Origin: Nitrosomicrobium frigidum (SeqCode)
GTDB taxonomy: Archaea > Thermoproteota > Nitrososphaeria > Nitrososphaerales > Nitrososphaeraceae
Direction of reading: 5' to 3'
Assembly: GCA_023251115.1 (NCBI GenBank)
Contig: JAHEZK010000003.1
Location: forward strand, 1 to 64,000
DNA length: 64,000 nucleotides
In this document: in pieces, positions 41,781 to 53,480 of the stretch
Layout of the letters: every line of letters begins with the position of its first letter
Numbering within the stretch: the stretch's first letter is position 1
Notes under the pieces: generated by a model
Told to the model about the DNA's origin: nothing
The model's input: the letters and a program-made list of their open reading frames with translations, nothing else
Database searches by the model: none
Position numbers and translations under genes: made by a program

Positions 41781-43154
41781 TTAAGCTATTTGTGTTGAAA
41801 TATTGAATAGCGACGTGATGTGTTTCGCTGCCACATACTTATTTATATTATTATTAATGGTAACCATCGGTTTTTCCTTATCATTTACAAATCCAATTAT
41901 CTGCGGTTCAAAGTTATGTTTTTTCAGATCCTCCAAAATTATCGGTGCGAGTTCTTCGCTTGAAATTATAAGATGACATCCATTGGTGGATGCCGTTGAA
42001 TTTGAGACAAGGAATTCATCAGTGGCAAACTTGGCCAATTCCTCATGTATTATCGGAAGTTCATTTATTATAATGTGAGCGTTTGAAATTTTGGCCAAAT
42101 TGAGTAAAGCCAAAATCCCATCTGAACCAACCGGATATACACCGACTATATTGGCATTTGTATCAAATTCCTTTCCAAAACCAGCACAATATTTTGAAAT
42201 TATCTTGCCCAAGGAAAAACGCGGTTGAGTCAAAGATTTTATTATTTCATCTTTGATATTTTTATCAATTGATTGATGTTTGCCTAAGATTGAGTTCATT
42301 TCACCAATCTGACTTATTGTATAAATACTGAGCGGAGTTAGGGATCCAAATTTATTTGTCAGGATCAATACCATGCCCGGTTGAATCAGATCGTATCTTA
42401 CTGGCAATTCTTTGGTAGAGTGAGCATAAGCTGTTGCCCCAAAGAAAAGTTTTCCTAATTTAAGTGAACTGTAATCATCAAGTAATAGATCATATTTTGC
42501 CGCAAACATGTCAATGTTTGATCTTAATTTGTCTAGCAGGCTTTCGTCGGGAGCATCATATATTGGTATTATCTTAAATCCTGACGTACAACCAAGCAAT
42601 AGGAGATTTTCAAGAGCTGAAGCTAGGGCAATTGACGTATTGACGATTGAATCTGGTTCTTCATCAGGATCAATTAGTTTTCCAGATGAGATATTAATCG
42701 CAGTATATCCTAGCTTATTTCCTCTATGTGTGTCAATGTAGTCAACCAATGCAAATTGAGAATCGTACTGGGACGTAGTTGACACTACAAGTCTTCTTAA
42801 CGGATGCTTAGGAGGTTTCCTTCCATAAAAATCATCTAAGAGGTGGGAAAGACTTTGCTGATCTTCGGCGACCTCATTGTGAATCCTCATTAATGAAATT
42901 AGTTTCTTATTTTTCAAATCCTCTGTGATCGATTCATTGACTTTGTATATTCTGCGTGTAATGTCTGGACTTTTTCCGCTATAATGGAATGAATCAAACC
43001 ACGACAGGTCGGCCCATGAATTGTGCTTTATCTTCTCAAATGATTTATCCAGTGTCAAATTATCAACTTCGTTGGAGCAATTTGATATCCATCCTATTGG
43101 ATCAAAGCCTAAATTCTGATATTTGAATATACTTTGCCAAAAGTCATGAGCCAA
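41781..43154 (-). CDS. SelD/AIR-synthase-related protein
   Basis: A 457-residue protein. The middle and C-terminal parts show weak but consistent resemblance to the PurM/SelD fold: LIQPGMVLILTNKFGSLTP, then GSDGILALLNLAKISNAHIIINE and a final TNGCHLIISSEELAPIILEDL. Canonical SelD has a Cys or Sec in a Gly-rich N-terminal loop, which I do not find here. It could be a selenophosphate-synthase-like enzyme with other chemistry. It is divergent from the cysH-sat operon, which may hint at sulfur metabolism. Confidence 0.5.
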   Translation of the reverse strand: MAHDFWQSIFKYQNLGFDPIGWISNCSNEVDNLTLDKSFEKIKHNSWADLSWFDSFHYSGKSPDITRRIYKVNESITEDLKNKKLISLMRIHNEVAEDQQSLSHLLDDFYGRKPPKHPLRRLVVSTTSQYDSQFALVDYIDTHRGNKLGYTAINISSGKLIDPDEEPDSIVNTSIALASALENLLLLGCTSGFKIIPIYDAPDESLLDKLRSNIDMFAAKYDLLLDDYSSLKLGKLFFGATAYAHSTKELPVRYDLIQPGMVLILTNKFGSLTPLSIYTISQIGEMNSILGKHQSIDKNIKDEIIKSLTQPRFSLGKIISKYCAGFGKEFDTNANIVGVYPVGSDGILALLNLAKISNAHIIINELPIIHEELAKFATDEFLVSNSTASTNGCHLIISSEELAPIILEDLKKHNFEPQIIGFVNDKEKPMVTINNNINKYVAAKHITSLFNISTQIA

Positions 43155-43310
43155 AAACTAGAACCTCCACATATCACTCATATACAACACTAATAATGAA
43201 TCTTCCTAATGGATAAAACACCTCGAGTATATTTGCGTTAGATAGCTTTATTATATTAAACCGACAAAAAGAATAATAATTATAAGCCTATTTTTCTCAA
43301 ATTAGAAATA

Positions 43311-44066
43311 GTGCAGATAAACAATAATGATGGGGAGGCTCTGAATGCTTTGGTAAATGAAATAAACAATATTGCAAAGGAAATGGAATCAAAAGCCGCA
43401 GACGAGATCCTAAAATGGGGATTTAAGAAATACGGTGACAGAATGGTACTTGCATCAAGCTTTGGTGCGGAAGATGTTGTATTAATTGACATGATGTGCA
43501 ATATTAACAGGAAGCTGACTAGAGTCTTTACCCTGGATACGGGTAGACTTAATCAAGAAACTTATGATCTTATTGACAAAATAAGACTAAAATACAATAT
43601 TAAAGTTGATGTATATTTCCCAAAATCAAGTGATGTTGAGGAGATGGTCGCAAATAAAGGAATGAATCTAATGTACGAGAGCGTAGAAAATAGAAAACAA
43701 TGTTGCAATATTAGAAAAATTGAACCTTTAAAAAGAGCTCTTAAACAATTCGATTGTTGGATCACTGGATTGCGCCGAGAACAATCGTTAACCAGAAACA
43801 GTATATCAAAGATTGAAATTGATACGTTGAACAACAATATCATTAAGTTAAATCCATTGGCAGATTGGACTAATGAAGAAATTTGGAAGTATATCCAGGA
43901 AAACAAGATTCCTTATAATGAACTACACGATAAAGGATATCCTAGTATAGGCTGCGAACCATGCACAAGAGCTGTGATGCAGGGAGAAGATCCTAGAGCT
44001 GGAAGATGGTGGTGGGAAAATGACACTCACAAAGAATGTGGTCTGCATTGGAAAGAAGGTAAATGA
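43311..44066 (+). CDS. cysH: APS/PAPS reductase (CysH), Fe-S type
   Basis: A 251-residue reductase. The ATP-PPase-like core (ASSFGAEDVVLIDMM) is followed by CCNIRKIEPLKRAL, and the C-terminal GCEPCTRAV plus the ECGLHW signature. The CC...CxxC pattern binds a 4Fe-4S cluster and marks adenylyl-sulfate (APS) reductase. It reduces activated sulfate to sulfite. sat follows after seven bases, so the pair makes an assimilatory sulfate route. GTG start; an AATTATAAG box lies about 30 bases upstream. Confidence 0.92.
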   Translation: MQINNNDGEALNALVNEINNIAKEMESKAADEILKWGFKKYGDRMVLASSFGAEDVVLIDMMCNINRKLTRVFTLDTGRLNQETYDLIDKIRLKYNIKVDVYFPKSSDVEEMVANKGMNLMYESVENRKQCCNIRKIEPLKRALKQFDCWITGLRREQSLTRNSISKIEIDTLNNNIIKLNPLADWTNEEIWKYIQENKIPYNELHDKGYPSIGCEPCTRAVMQGEDPRAGRWWWENDTHKECGLHWKEGK

Positions 44067-44072
44067 TTATTT

Positions 44073-45212
44073 TTGACAGGTAGTCTAATTTTACCACATG
44101 GTGGTAAATTAATAAATAGATATATTCAAAAAAAGTCTGATGATTTACTCACATTTGAAGTATCATCCGATATTAGAAATGATGCTGAAAACATAGCCAC
44201 TGGTGTCTTTAGTCCACTTGCTGGCTTTGTTGGCCAGGAAGATTTCCTGAATGTACTTAAAGAAGGACGATTGAGTAGCGGAGTTCCTTGGACTATACCT
44301 ATTGTACTTGATACGGAAAAACAAATTGCAAAGCAAATGGAGGATTTAGGGGATGTCATACTTTGTTCGGATGGCCAAAAATTTGGCATATTCCATGTAC
44401 ACGAAATTTATGAATATACCAAACAAGATATGGCAAATGCGGTTTATGGAACTACAGATACCAATCATCCAGGGGTGAGCCGACTCTTTAAAATGAAAGA
44501 ATTCCTTGTAGGTGGAGAGGTGGAAGTTTTTCAAATGAAAGAGTACGATGAATTCCAAAAGTTTAGAATGCATCCATCAGATACTCGTTCAGAAATTTCG
44601 AAACGAGGTTGGAAAAGCATTGTAGGTTTTCAAACTAGAAATGTGCCACACGTAGCCCATGAAATGCTACAAAAGGCAGCCTTGAACATTTATGATGGGT
44701 TATTCCTCAATCCGTTAATAGGCAAAAAAAAGATAGGAGATTTTACAGACGATTTGATAATAAGCGCATACGAATCATTGATAGATAATTATTTTCCAAA
44801 AAATAGGGTATTATTTTCGACAACCCATACATCAATGAGGTATGCGGGTCCACGAGAAGCGATACATCACGCAATTATGCGGAAAAATTTTGGCTGCACA
44901 CATTTCATTGTAGGAAGGGATCATGCCGGTGTTGGTAACTATTACCCACCATTCGCGGCCCAGGAAATCTTCCAAAAGTATCCTGATTTGGGAATTACTC
45001 CAGTAATCTTCCCATCTTTTTATTTTTGTAAAAAATGTATGTCCTTTGCGAATGAAAAAACATGTCCGCATGGAATAGAATCAAAAGAAGAATTGAGTGG
45101 AACGATGATGAGGAAAATGGTAAATTCTGGTAAAATACCTGAAAAGCACTTGATGCGGCCAGAAATAGCAGACTTAATTCTTAAATCAGAAAAACCATTT
45201 GTAGTTGAGTGA
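44073..45212 (+). CDS. sat: Sulfate adenylyltransferase (ATP sulfurylase)
   Basis: A 379-residue Sat. The active-site motifs QTRNVPHVAHE and GRDHAGVGNYY are present, with a C-terminal zinc-binding-like CKKCMSFANEKTCPHG. It activates sulfate with ATP to APS, which CysH then reduces. TTG start seven bases after cysH. Length is typical of archaeal Sat. The next gene overlaps its stop. Confidence 0.94.
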   Translation: MTGSLILPHGGKLINRYIQKKSDDLLTFEVSSDIRNDAENIATGVFSPLAGFVGQEDFLNVLKEGRLSSGVPWTIPIVLDTEKQIAKQMEDLGDVILCSDGQKFGIFHVHEIYEYTKQDMANAVYGTTDTNHPGVSRLFKMKEFLVGGEVEVFQMKEYDEFQKFRMHPSDTRSEISKRGWKSIVGFQTRNVPHVAHEMLQKAALNIYDGLFLNPLIGKKKIGDFTDDLIISAYESLIDNYFPKNRVLFSTTHTSMRYAGPREAIHHAIMRKNFGCTHFIVGRDHAGVGNYYPPFAAQEIFQKYPDLGITPVIFPSFYFCKKCMSFANEKTCPHGIESKEELSGTMMRKMVNSGKIPEKHLMRPEIADLILKSEKPFVVE

Positions 45213-45910
45213 AATTGACAGGGTTATTGAAGGTTGGAATTATTGCATTTGTATTGTTCTTAATTTTCCCAATTGTGTCAATTAGTGGACAGAGTAGTAT
45301 TCATGATGTAATTAAAACAAAGAATTCTGAAAGATTTGTCGTTGATTATGATGCATCCAATGCATATAGAAGACAACCATTAGTATACGACCTTTCAAAA
45401 CCTATACCAACCAATTGGCAGTTGACTATTCAAAATAATTTAACCTACTCAAATTTAGAAAATCCAAAAACTGTAATAAAGATTCAAGAACCTGCGCCCA
45501 GTGAAAAGTTCATAGAACTAGCAATGTTTGGTGATAAAACTGGAAAGTTCTGGGCAGCAATTAACACCAATGAATCAGGCTATATACGGGTATATGAGCG
45601 AGAAAAAGACGGATGGTCTAGGGATCAACCAATATTTGTAGCCCATGCAAACAATCAAGGTCTGACGATTACGAATGGTAAGAGAATCATAATTGACAAG
45701 CTGTCGGTAAATGATTTTGTTGTTGGATCGGTATCGATATATGGTAAAGATGAATTAACTGATCCAGACAATTCAAATCGCGGTACAATTTCATTCGACA
45801 TCATATTTGGTAACCCTGCAGAATCCCCATTGTATTACGTGCCATTAATAACGATGATTGCAATTGGCTCAATTGTATTGGTATTAATTATTAGAAAAAA
45901 AAGAGACTAG
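45209..45910 (+). CDS. Exported membrane-anchored protein in the sulfate operon
   Basis: A 233-residue protein. It has an N-terminal signal peptide (LLKVGIIAFVLFLIFPIVSISGQ), an extracytoplasmic beta-rich domain, and a C-terminal membrane helix (YVPLITMIAIGSIVLVLIIRKKRD) with a basic stop-transfer tail. Its GTG overlaps the sat stop (GTGA), so it is translationally coupled to sulfate activation. I recognise no family. A role in sulfate uptake or sensing is a guess from position. Confidence 0.6.
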   Translation: MKLTGLLKVGIIAFVLFLIFPIVSISGQSSIHDVIKTKNSERFVVDYDASNAYRRQPLVYDLSKPIPTNWQLTIQNNLTYSNLENPKTVIKIQEPAPSEKFIELAMFGDKTGKFWAAINTNESGYIRVYEREKDGWSRDQPIFVAHANNQGLTITNGKRIIIDKLSVNDFVVGSVSIYGKDELTDPDNSNRGTISFDIIFGNPAESPLYYVPLITMIAIGSIVLVLIIRKKRD

Positions 45911-46566
45911 CTATTTTTTGAATAATATTTGCACATTTTTGTCAACTGACAAACATTGCACTTGGGCTTTATTGGCAAGCATATATTCTGGCCAAACGTT
46001 ACAAATGTTTCATTCACTCTAATCCAATATTTTTTGTCTATTGATCTTTGTAGGACATCTTCCGTTTCCTCAGGATTTTTTGTATTTACAATTCCAATCC
46101 TGTTGGAAATTCTATGAACATGTATGTCTACCGGAATGGCAGCCTTCTTAAAACCATAGACCAGCACACAATTAGCAGTCTTTCTTCCGACTCCAGGAAG
46201 CGTAAGGAGGTCATCTAGATTAGATGGTACCTCGCCATTATATTTTTTGATTATTATTTGTGATACTTCTTTTAGTCTAGAGGCCTTAACATTATAAAAG
46301 CCAATTTTCTGTATCAGTTTCTTTATGTCACTTAAATTTGCTCTAGATAGCTCATCAGGATTTTTGAATCGAGAAAATAGCGCTTTAATCACGACAGTAG
46401 TAACTTCGTCCCTAGTTCGTGCGGACAATATTGTTCCAATCAATATTTTGAATGGGTCACCATCTTCCTGAATTTGCAGATTTTTCAGAGCAGTAGGTCT
46501 TACAAGATTATTATACCTAAGGGTGCTCTGCATTAATGAAAATAGCTTACTGATATTTAGCACCAT
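45907..46566 (-). CDS. nth: Endonuclease III (DNA glycosylase/AP lyase)
   Basis: A 219-residue base-excision repair enzyme. The helix-hairpin-helix LPGVGRKTANCVLVYGF provides the catalytic Lys (residue K in GRKTA), and VDIHVHR gives the catalytic Asp. The C-terminal CLPIKPKCNVCQLTKMC binds 4Fe-4S. It removes oxidised pyrimidines. It overlaps the previous plus-strand gene by four bases at the 3' ends, a convergent arrangement. Confidence 0.94.
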   Translation of the reverse strand: MVLNISKLFSLMQSTLRYNNLVRPTALKNLQIQEDGDPFKILIGTILSARTRDEVTTVVIKALFSRFKNPDELSRANLSDIKKLIQKIGFYNVKASRLKEVSQIIIKKYNGEVPSNLDDLLTLPGVGRKTANCVLVYGFKKAAIPVDIHVHRISNRIGIVNTKNPEETEDVLQRSIDKKYWIRVNETFVTFGQNICLPIKPKCNVCQLTKMCKYYSKNS

Positions 46567-46631
46567 ATTCGAGACTCCTTATTTTATTCTCAATATGGAT
46601 AACGTTACAAAAAAGTTTTTGGGAGAAATTT

Positions 46632-47363
46632 CTATCCTTTCTTTTGTTTTATTCTGGCTCGGCCAGTTTTTCGTGGTGCGATATTTCCCACTTTTCTTCC
46701 AGGAGGTGTTGTCCTTCCGACTGATGATTGGCGACCTACGTGCTGATGTCTTCCACCACCATGTGGATGATAAACCGCAGCTTGTGCTATTCCCCTGACT
46801 TTGGGATAAAGCTTGCCGTGTGCAATCATGTATTTAGCTTTGTTTCCAGCTTTGAGAAATGGCTTTTCCTTTCGACCTGCACCAGAAACAATTCCTATCA
46901 TTGCCTTACATTTTGGATTTAATGTAGTAAATTTTCCGGACGGTAATTTTACCGACACACCTTGAGAGGTATGGGAAAATACAATGGCAGATGATCCAGC
47001 GGATTTCACAAGTTTTCCTCCATCACCAATGTTCCTTTCTAGATTACAAATCAGCGTACCGTCTGGAATAGATTCTAGGGCCAAAATATTATTCGGTTTA
47101 AAGTCAACATTATTTCCGATTTCGATTTGTTCTCCAACTTCCATGCCGTCCGGAGCAGGTAAGTAGCTGACCTCATTATCAAATTTGATTTTAGCCAATG
47201 GTGCGTCCCTGCCTCTTTCGTGAACAATGTCAACTATCGAACCAACTCGCTGTTCAGTCAATTGTAAATTTGGATACTTGGCAGGTACAATTTTTCCTCT
47301 TATTACGGCCTGAAATTGTTTACCTCCTTTACCCCTTCTACGTACTAATGGTCTTTTACCCAA
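46632..47363 (-). CDS. rpl2: 50S ribosomal protein uL2
   Basis: A 243-residue basic protein with the uL2 signature HPHGGGRHQHVGRQSSVGRTTPPGRKVG near the C-terminus, including the conserved His by the peptidyl-transferase centre. It starts TTG (MGKRPLVRRRGKGGKQF). It is in the same orientation as nth, 65 bases away. In many archaea uL2 lies in the S10 operon; here it is isolated. Confidence 0.96.
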   Translation of the reverse strand: MGKRPLVRRRGKGGKQFQAVIRGKIVPAKYPNLQLTEQRVGSIVDIVHERGRDAPLAKIKFDNEVSYLPAPDGMEVGEQIEIGNNVDFKPNNILALESIPDGTLICNLERNIGDGGKLVKSAGSSAIVFSHTSQGVSVKLPSGKFTTLNPKCKAMIGIVSGAGRKEKPFLKAGNKAKYMIAHGKLYPKVRGIAQAAVYHPHGGGRHQHVGRQSSVGRTTPPGRKVGNIAPRKTGRARIKQKKG

Positions 47364-47556
47364 AACGGTCCAATCGAATTAATCATTATCATCATGATTT
47401 TAACGTTTTGGTAGGTGCAATACCAGATGCCTAATTACAACACAAATCTAATTTTTCTGTAGTAAAAAAATATGAAAAGACTCGTGCTTTTCCTACAAGC
47501 ACAGCGTTGGAAAATAGAATATAGTCATCTGGTAATTGGATTACTAAGAATATTGA

Positions 47557-49776
<2,220 letters not shown>

Positions 49777-49838
49777 TATCAGATAGTACCAAACATTATT
49801 TGATTGTCACATTGAATGCAGTAAGAGGTAACAATTAC

Positions 49839-50498
49839 CTATTCATGACCATATAATTTTTCTCTGATTACTTCGTATGCCTTGGCAGCGTCATTCATCC
49901 CCAGAATTAAAATTATTTCATTTTGTGTGAAAAAAGCATTGTACAGTGGAATGCGGTTGTTATGTAATAATGACAGAACAAGTGACAATACTTCGTATGT
50001 ATTTTCCTTATCTGATTGAACAGTAATTGTTATTTTAGAGAGACCATCCTTTATTTCTCCAGGAACTCCTTTGTTGGATGATTTAAACAGAGTCCGAATT
50101 TCATCAATATCTTCAGCAAACAATCTAATTTGCTTATTAGTCCTGAACATATTGTATCCGCTACCAAGCTCAAATATTTCATCTAAAACTTGATAGATGT
50201 CGTCCGTCTCGTGAAAGTCGATATCAATAATACTGCCAGTCAAGCTCATTCTCACCCCTTCAAAAATTGGATGGTATTCATAATCAATACCGTCTAGAGA
50301 ATCTGCAAATCGCTTAATTGCTACTACTAGAGTATTTACATTAACTTCAGATTTTGTCAGCTTTTCGACTTCTGGTTTTATCTTCTGGGCCAAGGCGGTA
50401 TAGTTTGCTATGCCCGTGCTTAATGCTTGAAAAAATAACGTATTTGATCCTATGATCTGTCTAACTGCATGGGGAACAGAATAAGTTTGAGAATACAT
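49839..50498 (-). CDS. Hypothetical protein with ACT-like C-terminus
   Basis: A 219-residue protein. The C-terminal part, SKITITVQSDKENTYEVLSLVLSLLHNNRIPLYNAFFTQNEIILILG, has the alternating strand-helix pattern of an ACT domain, as in aspartokinase-type regulators. The N-terminal half is helical with a YHPIFEGVRMSLTGSIIDIDFHE segment. No catalytic motif is evident. It may bind an amino acid and control transcription or enzyme activity. Family unknown to me by name. Confidence 0.55.
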   Translation of the reverse strand: MYSQTYSVPHAVRQIIGSNTLFFQALSTGIANYTALAQKIKPEVEKLTKSEVNVNTLVVAIKRFADSLDGIDYEYHPIFEGVRMSLTGSIIDIDFHETDDIYQVLDEIFELGSGYNMFRTNKQIRLFAEDIDEIRTLFKSSNKGVPGEIKDGLSKITITVQSDKENTYEVLSLVLSLLHNNRIPLYNAFFTQNEIILILGMNDAAKAYEVIREKLYGHE

Positions 50499-50678
50499 AC
50501 AATTAATTTAGCAAATAAAAGTAATAAACCTTTCTTGTTTATGTAAAATGCAAGTATAATGTACGAAAAATTACAAAATGTTAAATTTCGAGTTACGCAC
50601 TGCTATAACCATCTTCATGCGATTAAATTCACTCATGTTGTTCTAATAGATTTGACAATGTTTCTTTTTAAGTAAATA

Positions 50679-50978
50679 ATGCAGGTATTCGCAATGACCA
50701 AGCGCGAATTCATTATTGATAACGGAAATGAAAAGATTCAGGAATTTGGATATCTTCACAAAAATGTTGCAGTGAAGTACCTGATGAAGAGGCGAAGATC
50801 ATTATTGATGACAAAAAATCTGGAAAAAGTAGAGAGCCTGTTTTCTCAACTTCCTAGAAAAATTAGCATTATTGGAAAACAAATTACCCACAATTATGAA
50901 ATAAACTGGGAAAGACAGGGAATAACTGAATTTGAAGGATCAAGATTTGTCTTTACTCTAAAGCCACTAGAAAATTAA
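50679..50978 (+). CDS. Hypothetical protein (99 aa)
   Basis: A 99-residue soluble protein. The ATG at 50679 gives MQVFAMTKREFIID; the second Met may be the real start. It has a Lys/Arg-rich middle (YLMKRRRSLLMTKNLEK) and an ending with predicted strands (RKISIIGKQITHNYEINWERQ, FVFTLKP). No cysteines, no motif recognised. Isolated gene. Confidence 0.45.
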   Translation: MQVFAMTKREFIIDNGNEKIQEFGYLHKNVAVKYLMKRRRSLLMTKNLEKVESLFSQLPRKISIIGKQITHNYEINWERQGITEFEGSRFVFTLKPLEN

Positions 50979-51221
50979 TTCAAATCAGATTTATTTCATG
51001 ATTATTTTTTCTTTGTTTCTATTGATCTCGTGTATTAGACTCGTAGAAATTAAAGTGCGCCAACAGATTTTGACTTACTTTCATTAAAAACAAAGAAATA
51101 ATTTGATTACATTTTATTACATCTTATCTACTCAAAAATAAATCATGTATTTTTACAAGAGCATTTATAATATGCATCAAATCAAGTAATCATAATCATA
51201 TTCTGAAATCAGTGAAGATAC

Positions 51222-51431
51222 TTGAAATATCCATTAAGAAATATTGTGTTAGAAAAGATAAAAGAGGTAGGAAATTTGTCAGATAATGATCTATTGAGTA
51301 TTTTAGATAAGGGTGGAGTACAGATTACAATTGCTGATTTAAACAAAACGTTACTGGATTTAGAGATATTTGGATTAGTGAGAGTTAGTTGGCTAACGAA
51401 AGATAAGAGAAGGATAGAATTGGTTACATGA
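51222..51431 (+). CDS. Small winged-helix-like protein (69 aa)
   Basis: A 69-residue protein with a TTG start. Residues 7-45 (NIVLEKIKEVGNLSDNDLLSILDKGG then ITIADLNKTLLDLE) form three helices, followed by the wing-like IFGLVRVSWLTKDKRRIEL. This is the size and pattern of an archaeal winged HTH module, probably a DNA-binding protein. No partner gene is evident. It precedes the TatD gene by 63 bases on the same strand. Confidence 0.5.
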   Translation: MKYPLRNIVLEKIKEVGNLSDNDLLSILDKGGVQITIADLNKTLLDLEIFGLVRVSWLTKDKRRIELVT

Positions 51432-51494
51432 AGGAATTTGTTGTTCTAAATAAATTGATTAAATAAGTTTATCTTGTGATGACCAGAACCTGAA

Positions 51495-52265
51495 TTGAAA
51501 CCTGTATTATGCGACTCTCACATCCATCTTACAGATCCTGCATATGATAATTTTTTGACATCAATACTTGCAACTATTAAGGGGTTGGATTTGAAAGCGT
51601 GTTCAGTGACAGTGAATAATTCAACTTCAATAAAGGCGTTAAGACTCTTTGAGGAAAAAAGCGTTCATGATATTGTTTATAATTTTATTGGGATTCATCC
51701 GCAATACGCGACAGAGAATATATCAAAATTTGAGGAAATTGTTACTGACAATGTAAATAATATTGATGGGATTGGAGAAATTGGATTGGATCCCGCGTAC
51801 TACTATCAAGAAGGAAATAATAAAATGTTACAATACCAGGTATTCAACAAGATGTTAACTATTGCAGAAACCTATGGTAAACCAGTTTCTATTCATTCTA
51901 GAAATTCACTTGATGAAATTTTGAGTTTATTATCTACATTTAATTTGAAAAAAGTATGCCTTCATTGGTTTGATGGATCCTCACAACAATTAGAAAAGTC
52001 TCTTGATATGGGATTGTATCTCTCTTATGGGCCATCACTAGTATACTCCAAGAGAAAGCAAAAATTGCTAAAGTTAACAAATGAAGAAAGATTATTAATT
52101 GAAACTGACGGACCAGTGAGATATCCATCTTGCTTTACTAATGTGTTTACTCTCCCCACTTCATGTCTTCTGAGTATTGTAAGAAGTATAGCAGAACTTC
52201 TTTGCGAATCGCCAAGGAATGTAATGGATAGAATAGAAAATAATTCAATTGTATTCTTTGACTAG
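51495..52265 (+). CDS. TatD-family metal-dependent hydrolase
   Basis: A 256-residue amidohydrolase-fold protein. Motifs are CDSHIHLTD (HxH, residues 7-15), IGIHPQYA, GEIGLDPAYY (Glu ligand), PVSIHSR and HWFDG, then ETDGP with the metal-binding Asp. TatD proteins are metal-dependent 3'-5' DNases and are not part of Tat export. TTG start. The length is normal. Confidence 0.9.
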   Translation: MKPVLCDSHIHLTDPAYDNFLTSILATIKGLDLKACSVTVNNSTSIKALRLFEEKSVHDIVYNFIGIHPQYATENISKFEEIVTDNVNNIDGIGEIGLDPAYYYQEGNNKMLQYQVFNKMLTIAETYGKPVSIHSRNSLDEILSLLSTFNLKKVCLHWFDGSSQQLEKSLDMGLYLSYGPSLVYSKRKQKLLKLTNEERLLIETDGPVRYPSCFTNVFTLPTSCLLSIVRSIAELLCESPRNVMDRIENNSIVFFD

Positions 52266-52294
52266 CGTGTATCTATAGTTTCTGTAATAAGGAA

Positions 52295-52303
52295 GGTATA
52301 AAA
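52295..52303 (+). promoter_or_regulatory. TATA box of the eS17 gene
   Basis: GGTATAAAA is centred about 25 bases before the GTG at 52324. It matches the box before cdc48, and the spacing indicates a leaderless transcript starting near the GTG. Confidence 0.5.
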
Positions 52304-52323
52304 TAGCCTTTACTGATTAGTGT

Positions 52324-52545
52324 GTGATATTGAATAGAGTTAAGAAACTTTCAACGGAGCTCTTAAACCGATATCCAGATAAATTCAACATTGACTTTCA
52401 ACAGAATAAGAAAACAATAGATGAGATCGCAAGAGTTAGATCTAAAGAACTGAGAAATCAAATAGCTGGTTATATTGCTTCATATATCAACAGGCAAACA
52501 AAAGAACAAAACAAGAAAATTGAGGAAGATGTCGAGGAGACATAA
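52324..52545 (+). CDS. rps17e: 30S ribosomal protein eS17
   Basis: A 73-residue basic protein. MILNRVKKLSTELLNRYPDK with the later RVRSKELRNQIAGYIASYI matches the S17e signature, in which a helical N-terminus is followed by a conserved K-x-LRN-x-IAGY segment. The ending is acidic. GTG start; a second GTG two bases earlier is out of frame. Small-subunit structural protein. Confidence 0.88.
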   Translation: MILNRVKKLSTELLNRYPDKFNIDFQQNKKTIDEIARVRSKELRNQIAGYIASYINRQTKEQNKKIEEDVEET

Positions 52546-52568
52546 CGAACTAAGTAATTATTGGTAGA

Positions 52569-52820
52569 TTGATCACCTTAAAGCTACTAGGATCCATTAA
52601 GAAATATTGCGGCAAAGATAACATAATAATTCATCAAAAAGAGACTACAATATCAAATATATTTTCTATACTTCATGAGCGCATGAATAATTCCAAGCAT
52701 CTAGATAAGGAAAACCTGTTAATTTTGATTAATGGTGCAGATTTGTCAATTTTTGGAAATGACCAAAAAATCAAATCTGGAGATATTGTAACAATTGCGA
52801 ACTTAATCCATGGTGGATAA
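52569..52820 (+). CDS. MoaD/ThiS-like ubiquitin-fold protein
   Basis: An 83-residue beta-grasp protein. It begins ITLKLLGSIKKYCG and ends with the diagnostic C-terminal Gly-Gly (NLIHGG). Such proteins donate sulfur after C-terminal activation (molybdopterin, thiamin or thiouridine synthesis) or act as SAMP modifiers of other proteins. No activating E1-like enzyme is adjacent. The E1/JAMM/Cdc48 link is speculative. Confidence 0.75.
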   Translation: MITLKLLGSIKKYCGKDNIIIHQKETTISNIFSILHERMNNSKHLDKENLLILINGADLSIFGNDQKIKSGDIVTIANLIHGG

Positions 52821-52850
52821 CTCTTATAATTTAAATACAGTCATGCTGAC

Positions 52851-53405
52851 ATGGCAGAAAAGATAGCTACGATTAGCAACATTCCGTTATATAAAATTGA
52901 TTCAACATATGTAGTGATACTATGTGCCAAGACTTTACATATGCCAGATATAGGAACATCTATAGCAAAGTTTAGAGAAATGTATCCCACGGTAATGATT
53001 CAAGGTATTAACCCAAGTCACATATTTGGGAAAGAACACATCTTCGAGGTATTGAAGATTATTTTAGAGGCAAACAAGAGAAAGATCAAAGTTGCTAAAA
53101 GATTGGAAATGGAACTCTTATTGAGACTAATTTGCAGCAATCAGGTTGACAAGGCAATTACTATTGGAGGTATAAAAAATAATAGTTCTGGATGTTTCGT
53201 ATTATTTGCTGATACTAAATATCAAATTATCAAATCTGTACGATATTTGCGGAATACACTAGCTGATCAAAATGATTCACTATTGAATGCTACAAGAGAA
53301 AAAATGATTAACATATGCAGAGCGATGCAGTTTACAAATATGAATTTTAGTACAAAGGAATTTCTGAAAATATTGACGGAAAAAGCAGCTCTTGTTTCAC
53401 AATAG
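52851..53405 (+). CDS. cgi121: KEOPS complex subunit Cgi121
   Basis: A 184-residue protein. The helical middle NPSHIFGKEHIFEVLKIILEANKRKIKVAKRLEMELLLRLICSNQVDKAI matches Cgi121, which binds Bud32 and recruits tRNA to the KEOPS complex making N6-threonylcarbamoyladenosine on tRNA. It has a preceding TTATAATTTAAAT promoter-like tract. Bud32 and Kae1 are not in this window. ATG start. Confidence 0.85.
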   Translation: MAEKIATISNIPLYKIDSTYVVILCAKTLHMPDIGTSIAKFREMYPTVMIQGINPSHIFGKEHIFEVLKIILEANKRKIKVAKRLEMELLLRLICSNQVDKAITIGGIKNNSSGCFVLFADTKYQIIKSVRYLRNTLADQNDSLLNATREKMINICRAMQFTNMNFSTKEFLKILTEKAALVSQ

Positions 53406-53480
53406 ATTGTTTACCCATACAATTTTATCAGACAAGCCAAATTATCAAAATAAGAAAGATGAAAATAATGGCTATTTTTT

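Noticed and set aside
52569-52820. Molybdopterin MoaD proper
   Set aside because: The Gly-Gly tail fits, but no moaE or other moa gene is near, so I only call a MoaD/ThiS-like fold.
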